Source of the DNA: Planctomycetota bacterium
GTDB taxonomy: Bacteria > Planctomycetota > UBA1135 > GCA-002686595
Reading direction: 5' to 3'
DNA length: 64,000 nucleotides
Assembly: GCA_023150475.1 (NCBI GenBank)
Contig: JAKLKU010000005.1
Span: 186,001-250,000, forward strand
This document shows, piece after piece, positions 1 through 8,990 of the stretch. Below the pieces are notes generated by a model. The model did not search any database and had not been told where the DNA came from. It saw nothing but the letters and a program-made list of their open reading frames with translations. The position numbers were made by a program, and so were the translations under genes. Every line of letters starts with the position of its first letter. The stretch's first letter is position 1.

Positions 1-1
1 G

Positions 2-2092
2 CTCTTCTGGCCGCCCGACCGCCTCGACGAAGCGCTCGAGCTCGCGGCACGGCGTGCCGGGATCGACTGTTCCGGAGCTCCGTCGAACGCCGTGCGCTCG
101 TCTCGTGCGACTCCCGCGGCGCGGCTCGAAGCTGCTGCGCGGGCGTTGCGCATCGAAGTCGAGCCGCTCGACGTCGCCTACGGCGCGCTCGAGGCGCGGC
201 TCCGGTCCGAACTGCCGCTGATCGCCGCTACGAACACGGGCTTCGCGGCGATCGTCGGCCGTCGTGGGGAACGGCTCGTGTTGCTGACGCCGGAGCTTCG
301 CACGCAGCGCGTCGACGTCGAGCGGGTCGCGGACGAGCTGCGCCGTGAGATCGATGCGCCGGCGCGCACCGAAGTCGACCGCGTGCTCGAGCACGCCGAC
401 GTGCCCCAGTCGCGCCGCGATGCGGCCCGACGGGCGGTGCTCGACGAACGCTTGCGCGCGACGCGTGTCCGCGGGCTCTTCGCGCTGCGTCCGCCCCAGA
501 ACGCAAGCGTGCGAGCGGAGCTGCTGCGCAGTGGCGTGCCGTGGCGCTTTGCTGCATTGCTCGCCGCGCACGCCGTGCAGTACGGACTGTGGATCGCGTC
601 GTGGTGGGTCGTCGGTCGCGCGGCGCTCGAGGGCCTCTCCGATCCGGGTTGGTTCCACGCGTGGGCGCTCCTGCTCGCGAGTCTGATCCCGTTCCGACTG
701 CTGGCGACGTGGCTCCAAGGGACGTTCGCGGTCACTGCGGGCGGCATCCTGAAGCAGCGCCTGCTCGCCGCGTTGGTGCGCCTCGAGCCCGAGCGCATCC
801 GCGGGCTCGGGCTCGGCGACTTCGTCGGGCGCGTGATCGAGTCGGAAGCGATCGAGTCGCTCGCGCTGAGTGGAGGCATCGCGGGCGTGACGGCGGTGCT
901 GGAGCTCGCGGCCGCGTTCTCGATCCTCGCGTTCGTGCCCGGCGGCGCGCCGCTCGCCTTCGCGCTCCTCGTCTGGAGCGGCTTGCAGCTCGCGCTCGGC
1001 GCGTGGTTCATCGCGCGACGCCGCGCATGGACGCACGAACGACTCGGCCTCTCGCACGAGCTGATCGAGAAGATGGTCGGGCACCGCACGCGGCTCGTGC
1101 AGGAACCTCGCGCCGCGTGGCACGCCGGCGAAGACGCGAGGCTCGAGCGTTACCTCAGGTCGTCGCAACGCATGGACGACGCGCTCACGTGGCTCCTCGC
1201 GTTGGCGCCGCGCGGCTGGCTGCTCCTCGGCGTCCTCGGCAGCGCGCCGAGTTTCCTCGCCGCAAACGCGTCGACGACGGTGCTCGCCGCGGAGCTCGGT
1301 GGCGTGTTGCTCGCGTACGTCGCGACGAACCGACTGGCGCACGGGCTCGCGCAGTTCGGCGGCGCCGCGATCGCTTGGCGCCAGGTGGTCCCGTTGCTCG
1401 AAGCGCTCTCGCGCGAAGAGTCCGCGGGCGTCGGCGCGTTCGACCTCGAGCCCGCCGCCGCGCCCCTCGACGCGACGAGCGAGCGCGTCTTGCAGGTCAA
1501 GGATCTCGGCTATCGACACCCGGGCCGCTCGGAGAAGCTCTTCGAGAAGCTGACGCTCGACGTGCACGCCGGTGATCGCATCTTGCTCGAGGGCGCGTCG
1601 GGTGCGGGCAAGTCCACCCTTGCGTCGCTGCTCTGTGGTCTGCGGTCGCCCGACGACGGGATGCTGCTCTTGCGCGGCGTCGATCGAGGCACGCTGGGCG
1701 CGCAGGCATGGCGTCGCCGGGTGAGCGCCGCTCCGCAGTTCCACGAGAACCACGTGTTCTCCGACACGTTCGCGTTCAACCTGCTGCTGGGCCGCCGCTG
1801 GCCGGCGCGCGAGGAAGACTGGAAGGAAGCCGAAGAGCTGTGCGCGGAGCTCGGGCTGACGGACCTCCTCGCGCGGATGCCCGGCGGCATGAACGAGATC
1901 GTCGGCGACAGCGGCTGGCAGCTCTCGCACGGCGAACAGAGCCGGCTGTTCATGGCGCGCGCGCTGCTGCAGGAGAGCGACGTCGTCGTGCTCGACGAGA
2001 GCTTCGCGGCGCTCGACCCCGCCACGCTCGAGATCGCGATGCGGTGCGCGTTGCGCCGCGCGAAGACCCTGATCGTCATCGCGCATCCCTGA
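2..2092 (+). CDS. ABC exporter, peptidase-like N-terminus + TM + ATPase (5' partial)
   Basis: Fused permease/ATPase of the toxin/peptide exporter type, acting at the inner membrane. The frame is open to the left edge, and the upstream residues (WPPDRLDEALELAARR) look coding, so the true start is probably outside the window; the first in-window start is GTG at 92. Numbering from that GTG: about 150 residues resembling a degenerate C39-peptidase-like domain, a six-helix TM region at about 155-410, then the ATPase with Walker A GASGAGKST at 501-509, Q-loop near AAPQFHEN, signature LSHGEQ at 611 and Walker B VVVLDES near 631. The frame stops at residue 666, immediately after the H-loop histidine (665), so the usual D-loop/C-terminal helix is missing. 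The substrate is unknown. A one-base frameshift would add a plausible tail (see findings). Confidence 0.85.
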   Translation, partial: LFWPPDRLDEALELAARRAGIDCSGAPSNAVRSSRATPAARLEAAARALRIEVEPLDVAYGALEARLRSELPLIAATNTGFAAIVGRRGERLVLLTPELRTQRVDVERVADELRREIDAPARTEVDRVLEHADVPQSRRDAARRAVLDERLRATRVRGLFALRPPQNASVRAELLRSGVPWRFAALLAAHAVQYGLWIASWWVVGRAALEGLSDPGWFHAWALLLASLIPFRLLATWLQGTFAVTAGGILKQRLLAALVRLEPERIRGLGLGDFVGRVIESEAIESLALSGGIAGVTAVLELAAAFSILAFVPGGAPLAFALLVWSGLQLALGAWFIARRRAWTHERLGLSHELIEKMVGHRTRLVQEPRAAWHAGEDARLERYLRSSQRMDDALTWLLALAPRGWLLLGVLGSAPSFLAANASTTVLAAELGGVLLAYVATNRLAHGLAQFGGAAIAWRQVVPLLEALSREESAGVGAFDLEPAAAPLDATSERVLQVKDLGYRHPGRSEKLFEKLTLDVHAGDRILLEGASGAGKSTLASLLCGLRSPDDGMLLLRGVDRGTLGAQAWRRRVSAAPQFHENHVFSDTFAFNLLLGRRWPAREEDWKEAEELCAELGLTDLLARMPGGMNEIVGDSGWQLSHGEQSRLFMARALLQESDVVVLDESFAALDPATLEIAMRCALRRAKTLIVIAHP

Positions 2093-2481
2093 CCGGCGAC
2101 GCGGTCGCGCGCGTGGTCGTGCACGAGCGTGTCGCGGGAGCTCCGCGGGCAAGTTCGCGGTTCGCTGCCGGCGCGCGACGATCGCCGCGGGTGACGCGCA
2201 CGTCGGCCGCGGAGGCCGGTGCATGCGGCGCGGACCCGTCCGGACGGGCTCTCCACGCCGGCCTCCGCGGGGGTTGACTCCGTGGGGTAAAGTTGTGCGG
2301 CTCTGGAAAGCTCTTCGGGCGAACCCCGAGCGGCTTCCGGCCGTCCAAGTCCCCAGACTGCCTCCCCGGCGGGCGCATCCCCTGCGGGCGCCTCTCCCTG
2401 GCGCGCCCGACCGGGCGACCGCCGCGGCAGCGGCGGACCGAACCCGTCCTCACCACCGTTCATCCGACTCGATCCGCGTCC
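2093..2481. other. Intergenic region between ABC gene and MORN lipoprotein
   Basis: About 390 nt with no convincing gene on either strand. It holds the nested inverted repeat at 2207-2270. A TTGACT at 2274 is not followed by a correctly spaced -10. The first part (2093-2277) can be read in the frame that would extend the ABC protein after a one-base shift. Confidence 0.5.
2207..2270. terminator. Nested inverted repeat after ABC gene (terminator or structured RNA)
   Basis: A perfect 13-bp inverted repeat (CCGCGGAGGCCGG at 2207-2219; its complement at 2258-2270) encloses a second perfect palindrome, CCCGTCCGGACGGG at 2235-2248. There is no T-tract after it. Its position 115 nt after the ABC stop and before the next gene fits a terminator or processing hairpin. 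A regulatory RNA is also possible. Confidence 0.55.
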
Positions 2482-3129
2482 GTGTCCCGTCGTCTGCTCG
2501 ATCGTCTCTCGTTCCTCTCGGCCGTGCTCGGCTGGTGCGCGCTCGTCGGAGCCTGCAACTCGGGCGTGCAGGCGTCGGATCCCGAGGAGAGCGACGCCCG
2601 AGCGGACACGAACGTCGGCGCGCACGCGACTTCGACGCCGACCGCGGGCTCGCCAGCGAACAAGCCGGCCTCCGACTTCGAGCGGCGCTGGTCCTACCTC
2701 GCGCCCAACTCGCTCCCTGACAAGTCCGCGCCGGCGTGGAACGGCGAGATCGACGGGCCGGTGACGCTCTGGCACGACAACGGCACGAAACGCGGTGAAG
2801 GACGCTACGAGAACTCGCGCCGCGTCGGCGCCTGGGTGTTCTGGCACGAGAACGGGCGGCTGCGTTGGCAAGGCACGTACGTCGACGGCGAGCTCGACGG
2901 TCGTGAGCTCGCGTGGTTCGAGAACGGCCAGATGCAACTCGAGTGCTACTGGAAGGACGGGCGGCGCGAAGGCGTGTTCGCGCAGTGGCACGAGAACGGC
3001 CAACTCGCGGCGCAAGGTGAATACCGCAACGGCAAGCGCGAGGGGCGCTTCCACTACTACAACGCCGACGGCACGGCCGACCCGACGTTGACCGGCCACT
3101 ACGCCGCCGACGTGCGCGTCGGCGGCTGA
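2482..3129 (+). CDS. MORN-repeat lipoprotein
   Basis: Predicted secreted lipoprotein of about 215 aa. The GTG at 2482 is chosen because it gives a compact type II signal peptide (SRRLLDRLSFLSAVLGW) ending in the lipobox LVGAC; an upstream TTG at 2293 would place 63 extra residues before it. The mature part contains four to five tandem MORN_2/YwqK-type repeats of about 22-24 residues (pattern W-H-x-N-G-x-x-x-x-x-G-x-Y-x-x-G-x-x-x-G, e.g. WHDNGTKRGEGRYENSRRVG). Such repeats form extended beta-hairpin sheets. In bacteria they are common in YwqK-like proteins of no settled function. No Shine-Dalgarno is visible. It is probably monocistronic: the next gene is on the opposite strand, 263 nt away. 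Confidence 0.8.
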   Translation: MSRRLLDRLSFLSAVLGWCALVGACNSGVQASDPEESDARADTNVGAHATSTPTAGSPANKPASDFERRWSYLAPNSLPDKSAPAWNGEIDGPVTLWHDNGTKRGEGRYENSRRVGAWVFWHENGRLRWQGTYVDGELDGRELAWFENGQMQLECYWKDGRREGVFAQWHENGQLAAQGEYRNGKREGRFHYYNADGTADPTLTGHYAADVRVGG

Positions 3130-3392
3130 GCTCCGCGCTCGCGCCCGGCGACCTGCGCCCGATGCCCCGGCGCCCGAGGCCCGACGTCGTGCGCCGCTGC
3201 CGGTGCACGCGCGATCCGTCGGGGCGCTGCGGCGCGCTCGTCGAACTCGCGTTCCGCCGCGCAGTGACCCCCGCGTCGGAGCGTGCGACGACGCCGCCGT
3301 GCGGCCGCGCGACGGGGCTCGCCGGGACGAAACGCAGCGAGCCGCGGCGGTCTCGGACCGGCGCGGCTCGCGAGCTCGATGCGGAACGTCGC

Positions 3393-4826
3393 TCAGCCGT
3401 TCTTCGCGCCGTGATCGGCGAGCACCGACGTCACGCACGCGGTCAACTTCTTCGCGTACGGGATGTGGAGGAACTCGTTCGGGCCGTGCGCGTTCGACTG
3501 CGGTCCGAGCACGCCGGTGATCAGGAACTGGGCCTTCGGGAACTTCGCGCCGAGCATGCCCATGAACGGAATCGAGCCGCCTTCACCCATGTACATCGCC
3601 GACTTGCCGTAGAAGTTCGCCGACGCCTTCTCGACGGCGTCCTCGAGCCACTTCTCCATCGCCGGCGCGTTCCAGCCGGTGCCCGGCGTGTCGGGCTTGA
3701 ACGTGACCTTCGCGCCGTACGGCGGGTCGCTCTCGAGGATCGTCTTCAAGCGTTCGCACGCTTCGTTCGCGTTCTTGGTCGGCGGCAGACGCAGCGAGAG
3801 CTTCACGCTCGTGCGCGGACGCAACACGTTGCCCGCGGCTTCGACCGCCGGCATGCCCGCGACGCCTGTGACCGACAGCGCCGGTCGCCACGTGCGGTTC
3901 AGGATGTTGTCGATGTTGTCCTTGCCCATCGTGCAGAGGCCGTCGACCAACGGGAACTTGTTCCACACGGCGTCGCCGAGGACCTGCGCGGTCTTCTTCG
4001 CTTGCGCGAGCCGATCCTTCGGGATCTCGACGTGGAAGTCCTTCGGCATCACTTTGCCCGTCGACGGATCGTCGACGCGCTCGAGCAGCTTGCGCAGGAT
4101 GCGGAACGAGCTCGGCACGATCCCGCTCGCGTCACCGGAGTGCACGCCTTCCTTGAGCACCTCGATCGAGAGCTCGCCGCCGACCAACCCACGCAGCGAG
4201 GTCGTGCCCCAGAACTGCTCGTAGTTGCCGCAACCGGAGTCGAGGCACACGACGAGCGATGGCGTGCCGATCTTCTTCGCGAGGAAGTCGACGTAGAACG
4301 GCAGATCGGGGCTGCCGGACTCCTCGCACGCTTCGATCAGGACGACGCAACGCGCGTGCGGGATCCCTTGGGCCTGCAGCGCTTCGATCGCCGTGAGCGA
4401 CGCGAACGCCGCGTAACCGTCGTCCGCTCCGCCGCGACCGTAGAGCTTGTCGCCCTTGATCACCGGCTCCCACGGACCGAGGCCCTTCAACCAGCCGACC
4501 ATCTCGGGCTGTTTGTCGAGGTGCCCGTAGAGCAGCACGGTGTCGTCGATCTCTCCCGGGATCTCCATGAAGATCACCGGCGTGCGCTTGCCCTTCTGCA
4601 CGACCTGCAGCTTGAGCCCCTTGATCTTGCGCGCGCGGCACCAGTCGGCGATCAGCTCGACCGCCTTGTCCATGTGCCCGTGTTCCTTCCACTCCTTGTC
4701 GAAGTGCGGCGACTTGTTCGGGATCCGGATGTACTCGACGAGCTTGGGGACGATGCTCTCGTCCCACACCTGATCGACGAACTTCTGTGCTTTCTTCGGA
4801 TCGAGGGCGGCGGTGGTCGTGGGCAT
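3393..4826 (-). CDS. M20 family metallodipeptidase (CNDP-like)
   Basis: Zinc-dependent dipeptidase/acylase of the M20A carnosinase-like group, 477 aa, close to the usual 450-480 aa. Metal-site motifs are in order: YGHLDKQP (His102), GGADDGYA (Asp135/136), CEESGSPD (about 167-173, with the catalytic Glu), VVCLDSG and the late SNAHGPNEF histidine. The inserted dimerisation/lid domain spans about residues 205-370 (EGVHSGDASG). There is no signal peptide, so it is cytoplasmic; it likely cleaves dipeptides or N-acyl amino acids, and the substrate cannot be told from sequence. The ATG at 4826 is the only start giving a normal N-terminus. It lies downstream of the CBS operon on the same strand (131-nt gap) and may have its own promoter. 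Confidence 0.9.
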   Translation of the reverse strand: MPTTTAALDPKKAQKFVDQVWDESIVPKLVEYIRIPNKSPHFDKEWKEHGHMDKAVELIADWCRARKIKGLKLQVVQKGKRTPVIFMEIPGEIDDTVLLYGHLDKQPEMVGWLKGLGPWEPVIKGDKLYGRGGADDGYAAFASLTAIEALQAQGIPHARCVVLIEACEESGSPDLPFYVDFLAKKIGTPSLVVCLDSGCGNYEQFWGTTSLRGLVGGELSIEVLKEGVHSGDASGIVPSSFRILRKLLERVDDPSTGKVMPKDFHVEIPKDRLAQAKKTAQVLGDAVWNKFPLVDGLCTMGKDNIDNILNRTWRPALSVTGVAGMPAVEAAGNVLRPRTSVKLSLRLPPTKNANEACERLKTILESDPPYGAKVTFKPDTPGTGWNAPAMEKWLEDAVEKASANFYGKSAMYMGEGGSIPFMGMLGAKFPKAQFLITGVLGPQSNAHGPNEFLHIPYAKKLTACVTSVLADHGAKNG

Positions 4827-4957
4827 GGCTTCGGTCGCTCCGCGAGCCCCATGCGCGCGAGAGCGGGCCGCAGAGGATACCCGTGCGCCCGGTCCGCGCG
4901 AACGTCCGCCGGCGCGTTTCGACGCCGTTCGAACGTTCGCGCACGAACGTACGGACT

Positions 4958-5419
4958 TCAGCGACTGCCCTTGGCTTTCGCGGCTTCGCGCTTCAGCGAC
5001 TTCGGCGAGCTGCGTTCGAGCACACCGGTGACCGACCGGAACTCGTTCGAGATCCAGCCGAGCACGTCGTCGAGGCTGACGACGCCCACCAGCGCGCCGT
5101 CCTTGCCGACGACGATCAGGCGCCGGATGCCCTCCGACCGCATCAGTCCGAGCGCGTCCTCGACCGCCGCGGTGTCGGGAATCGTGATCGGCGGGCTGCT
5201 CATCACGTCGCCGACGGTGAGCTCGAGCCCCGAGGCGCCTTCCGCGACGACGCGCACGGCGAGATCACGGTCGGTGACGATGCCGATCGGACAACGATCG
5301 TCGTCGACGATCATCAACGAACCGACGTTGCGCGCTTTCATGCGCGCAGCGGCGACTTGCACCGTTTCTTCGCTGCCGGCGAGGTCGACTTGTCGTTGGC
5401 AGATGGTTCGGATCGTCAT
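4958..5419 (-). CDS. CBS-domain pair protein (operon gene 2)
   Basis: 153-aa cytoplasmic protein made almost entirely of two CBS motifs (about residues 8-62 and 72-130), which together form one Bateman module. Typical turns are visible: GSLMIVDDD…IGIVTDRDLAVRVV and RRLIVVGKDGALVGVVSLDDVL. Bateman modules bind adenosyl ligands such as AMP, ATP or SAM and act as energy sensors. There is no fused enzymatic domain, so it must act on a partner. The ATG at 5419 has a strong Shine-Dalgarno (GGAGGTGA) and follows the stop of the other CBS gene by 24 nt, so the two are one operon. The C-terminal tail is Lys/Arg-rich (SLKREAAKAKGSR). Confidence 0.9.
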   Translation of the reverse strand: MTIRTICQRQVDLAGSEETVQVAAARMKARNVGSLMIVDDDRCPIGIVTDRDLAVRVVAEGASGLELTVGDVMSSPPITIPDTAAVEDALGLMRSEGIRRLIVVGKDGALVGVVSLDDVLGWISNEFRSVTGVLERSSPKSLKREAAKAKGSR

Positions 5420-5443
5420 GCGTCACCTCCGCGTGGTGTGGAA

Positions 5444-5983
5444 TCAATCGTGCGCGGTGCCTACCGGCACCAACGGAGCCGGTTCGCGCCGCTCGGGCAC
5501 CAAGACCTTTTCGGTCGCTTCCGCCGGTTCACCGTGCGGACGCGTGATCTCGGCGAGCGCCGCGCCGACGCGAGAGAGCCGACGCTCGCGCGTCGCCGGT
5601 CTCGAGTCTTTCGCGGCCGAACGCGCGAGGTCGCAAAGACTGACGAGCCCGAGGAGCCGGCGCTCGGAATCGACGACAGGGAGCCGGCGCACGCGCTGCT
5701 CCACCATCAACTCGAGCGCGACTTCCGGAGAATCGTCGGCCCAACAGACTTGCACGCGTTTCGCCATCACGTCGGCGACGCGCACCTCCCAGAGCCGCGC
5801 GCCTCGCGTCCACGCGGCGATGCACACGTCGCGGTCGGTCAGCATGCCGACCACGACACCACGACCGTCGACGACGGGCACCACGCCTGCATCGCGCTCC
5901 CAGAATTGCCGGGCCGCGGCCTCCAGCGTGTCGTCGCACGAAACGGTCGCGACCGACTTCGTCATCAGTTCTTCGATCTTCAT
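5444..5983 (-). CDS. CBS-domain pair protein (operon gene 1)
   Basis: 179 aa from ATG 5983, chosen over an ATG at 6058 because GGGAGGAAG sits at the right distance before it and the protein then begins directly with the CBS motif MKIEELMTKSVATV. Two CBS motifs (about 1-58 and 70-128; VPVVDGRGVVVGMLTDRDV and RLPVVDSERRLLGLVSLCDL) form a Bateman module. A 50-residue Pro/Glu/Arg-rich tail shows no known domain. It is the first gene of a two-gene CBS operon. It may form a heteromer with the downstream protein and respond to the cell's adenylate state; this is inference from family and context. Confidence 0.9.
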   Translation of the reverse strand: MKIEELMTKSVATVSCDDTLEAAARQFWERDAGVVPVVDGRGVVVGMLTDRDVCIAAWTRGARLWEVRVADVMAKRVQVCWADDSPEVALELMVEQRVRRLPVVDSERRLLGLVSLCDLARSAAKDSRPATRERRLSRVGAALAEITRPHGEPAEATEKVLVPERREPAPLVPVGTAHD

Positions 5984-6369
5984 CGCTTCCTCCCGGACCG
6001 CCGACCTATCGAACACCTGAGCGCGAGCGGAACATGGTCCATAGGACGCAGACCGCACCGGCTCGTTGCGCCGAGCGACGTAGTGCGGACCGGAACGGAG
6101 TCGGGAGCAGGGCGTAGAGTTTTCCAGTGTCGTCCAGAACCGAGCCGAGCCCGAACTCGCAGTCCAATTCGCGGATTGAACGCATCTGCGGCAGCCTACG
6201 AACTCGTCACGTCCCGATCGGTCGTTTGGCGTAGAGTCGAATCGACGTGCTCGCGTCTCTGATGGTTCGAGCGCGATTCCGAGCGGTGTGAAGGCGTTTC
6301 CACCGCGCGGCGCAGGAGCGCGGCACCGCTCTTGCGCTCCCCGCGCGATTCCTCACACGCGAGACCAAC
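5984..6369. other. Divergent intergenic region, CBS operon / propeller gene
   Basis: 386 nt that should hold promoters for both divergent transcripts. I see no coding potential beyond chance and no confident sigma-70 or ECF promoter. The stretch next to the propeller gene is rich in GCGCGG, and the start codon at 6370 has only a weak purine run (GCGAGA) upstream. Confidence 0.4.
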
Positions 6370-8970
6370 ATGCGAACCTTCCTCAGCACGTGCTTCACGA
6401 TCGCCGCGGCCGCCGTCCTCACCACCGAGGCGAGCGCGCAAGGCGACTCCTGGCGTTACTACCGCCCCGGCAACACCGGCATCCAAGGCGACTTCAACGA
6501 AGCTCTGTGGATCGGCCCCGACGGCGATCCCTACATCGGCGGCTACGACGCGAGCTTCGAAGAAGGCGGCTTCGCGAAGTTCGTGCAGAGCGAGAACCGC
6601 TGGATCAACTACTCGAACATCGACTACCCGCAGATCGGGCACCCCGACCTCACCGGCACGACGCGCGTCAGCCAGATCGTCGACGACGCGAACGGCAAGT
6701 TGTGGATGTCGACGTGGCGCGGCGCGCTCTTCTTCGATCCCGCGGTCGGCGCCCCGTCGCTCGTCAACTTCGCGAACTCGAGCACGACGCTCAAGAACGG
6801 CGGCTCGCGCGACCTCGACATCGCACCGGACGGAACGGTGTGGTTCGCGTTGATCGGCTGGGGCGGAACGTTGGGCGGAGTGTTGCGCTACACGCCGACG
6901 ACGAACACGTGGAAGTACTGGACCGGAGGCGGAGCTCCGCAAGGCGGCAACAACTGGCCGAACCTGGTCTGGACCGTCGAGTCGATCGCGATCCAGGCGA
7001 AGCCGAGCGGCGGCTACGTCGTCTGGGCGGACGCGGACAACGGCGCGTCGATCGTCACGTTCGACAGCGACACGCAACTCTGGACGTTCGCCGACTTCTC
7101 GTACACGCCGGGCAGCATCCTCGACCTGCCTGGCAAGGACAACGTCGACGACGTGGGCAACGTGTGGGCCGAGCGCTTCTCGCACTTCAACGGCAGCACC
7201 GCGGTCTTCCGTCTCGAGTACAAGAAGCCCGACGGCACGTGGGTGACGCCGCCGCAGGTCACATTGCCCGCGATCACGCCGGCGATCGGCGCCTTCCGCG
7301 CGTTCGGCAACGGCCAAGCGCTGCTCGCCGACACGTCGAATCGCGTGTGGCGCTTCGACGGAGCGGTCTGGCACGACTACGGCATCTGGGCGGCGGGCGG
7401 TTGGCCGTACGACGCAGCGATCGATGCCGCCGGCAACGTCTGGGTGTGCGGCACGGGCGGCGCCGCGAAACGCAACGCGACGAACGGCGCGTGGCAGCGC
7501 TATCGCGTGACCAACACGAGCCAGTACGACTCGTTCAACAACGACCTCGCGCTCGATCCGTCGGGTGGACTCTACGCGTGCGCCAACGCGGGCCCCGGCT
7601 TCGGCGGCATGGAACGCTTCGACGGCGCGAGCTGGATCGGCTTCAACAACCACCAGTACGGGCTCGGCGTCGCGTGGCCGTTCCCGACCGACAACAGCGA
7701 CGCCGTCTACGTGCGGCCCTCCAACGGCCACCTCGTCGTGAACCCGATGTTCAACGGCACGCACGAGTGGGACGGCACGAACTGGCAGAACCTCGGCGGC
7801 GGCAGCACCGCGATCGGCTACGTCGAGGACTCGCTCGGCCGCCTCTGGAAGCTCGGCGAGTACTTCGACCTCGCGTGGCGCAACGGCTCGACGTGGACGC
7901 AAGTCGGCATCACGGCCTGGGGTCAGAAGATCCAAGTCGACCCCGATCGTCCCGGCACGATCTGGGCGACGACGGGCCACGAAATCAAGCGCACCGACGG
8001 CGTGTACTCGTTCTCGAAAGGCATCGCGGACTTCCCGCAGATGACGACGCAGAGCGACACGTTCTCGGGCCTCGCCGTCGATCACAACGGCGTCGCGTGG
8101 GTCGGCGGCACGATCCAGTACGGCGCCGGCGGCACCGGCGGCGCGTTGATCCGCATCGACGCGAACACCGGCAACTACACGATGTGGCGCTACGACCAAG
8201 GTTGGCCGCTGCCGGGCTTCTACGTCTCGCCGCTCTGCGTCACGCACGACGGTCGCGTGTGGATGTCCTACGACACCGACTTCCTGACGGCGCAACGCGG
8301 CCTGTGCTGGTTCGACGGCACCAACGTCGGCGTGTATCCGGCGCCGCCGGGCGGCGAACCGCAGTGGGGCGGCTTGCCGCACGCGCAGATCGCGGACTGC
8401 GAAGTGAAGGAGCTCCAGAACGGTTACGAGCTCTGGATGAGCTGCAAGAGCCGCGGCCTCGCGGTGCTGACGATCCACGAGAGCGCGCCGGGCACGATCG
8501 TGTGCTCGGGCGACGGCTCGGGCGCGGCGTGCCCGTGCGGCAATGAATCCGCGAGCGGTTCACAGTCCGGCTGCAAGAACTCGACGAACCTCGGTGCGAC
8601 GCTGCGCGCGAGCGGCACCGCGTCGATCGGCGACGACGACCTCGTGCTCACCAGCGCGAACCTGCCGCTGAACAAGAGCGCGCTGGTGTTCTACGGTGCG
8701 ACGGGCACCGGCGGCACGCCGTTCTCGAGCGGCCTCCTGTGCGTCGCGTCGCCGCTGAAGCGCCTCGCCGTGCAGAACTCCGGCGCAACCGGCACGTGCA
8801 CGCACGGTCCTGGACTCGGCGCGTACGCCGCGACGCACTTCGCGCAGGCGTACCACTTCACGGCGGGATCGAGCTGGACCTTCCAGACCTGGTTCCGCGA
8901 CCCGAACGGCGCCTGCGTCGGCAAGGACACGAACACGAGCAACGCGCTCGCGGTCCAGTTCCTGCCGTAA
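6370..8970 (+). CDS. Secreted beta-propeller protein with Cys-rich C-terminal domain
   Basis: 866 aa with a clear Sec signal peptide (MRTFLSTCFTIAAAAVLTTEASA|Q). Residues about 30-700 are repeats of W/F-rich blades of the type 'DxxGxLWxxTWxGALxFDP', 'DAAGNVWVCGTGG' and 'DHNGVAWVGGT'. These match the two-component-regulator/NHL propeller pattern, without kinase parts. The last 155 residues, from GTIVCSGDGSGAACPCGN onward, form a domain with conserved Cys (CSGDG…CPCGN…GCKN…LLCVAS…GAC) and a WFRDP motif; the same domain ends two other proteins in this window. The role is probably extracellular or periplasmic binding; no catalytic motif is visible. It converges on the LamG gene, with a hairpin between them. 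Confidence 0.85.
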   Translation: MRTFLSTCFTIAAAAVLTTEASAQGDSWRYYRPGNTGIQGDFNEALWIGPDGDPYIGGYDASFEEGGFAKFVQSENRWINYSNIDYPQIGHPDLTGTTRVSQIVDDANGKLWMSTWRGALFFDPAVGAPSLVNFANSSTTLKNGGSRDLDIAPDGTVWFALIGWGGTLGGVLRYTPTTNTWKYWTGGGAPQGGNNWPNLVWTVESIAIQAKPSGGYVVWADADNGASIVTFDSDTQLWTFADFSYTPGSILDLPGKDNVDDVGNVWAERFSHFNGSTAVFRLEYKKPDGTWVTPPQVTLPAITPAIGAFRAFGNGQALLADTSNRVWRFDGAVWHDYGIWAAGGWPYDAAIDAAGNVWVCGTGGAAKRNATNGAWQRYRVTNTSQYDSFNNDLALDPSGGLYACANAGPGFGGMERFDGASWIGFNNHQYGLGVAWPFPTDNSDAVYVRPSNGHLVVNPMFNGTHEWDGTNWQNLGGGSTAIGYVEDSLGRLWKLGEYFDLAWRNGSTWTQVGITAWGQKIQVDPDRPGTIWATTGHEIKRTDGVYSFSKGIADFPQMTTQSDTFSGLAVDHNGVAWVGGTIQYGAGGTGGALIRIDANTGNYTMWRYDQGWPLPGFYVSPLCVTHDGRVWMSYDTDFLTAQRGLCWFDGTNVGVYPAPPGGEPQWGGLPHAQIADCEVKELQNGYELWMSCKSRGLAVLTIHESAPGTIVCSGDGSGAACPCGNESASGSQSGCKNSTNLGATLRASGTASIGDDDLVLTSANLPLNKSALVFYGATGTGGTPFSSGLLCVASPLKRLAVQNSGATGTCTHGPGLGAYAATHFAQAYHFTAGSSWTFQTWFRDPNGACVGKDTNTSNALAVQFLP

Positions 8971-8990
8971 CGGCCGAACGCGGCAACACC

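Noticed and set aside
2274-2293. TTGACT…TAAAGT as a sigma-70 promoter for the MORN gene
   Set aside because: Only 8 nt separate the two hexamers, and the -10 match is poor.
3162-6020. 952-codon plus-strand open frame
   Set aside because: Antisense to the M20 peptidase and both CBS genes; the translation has no recognisable domain.
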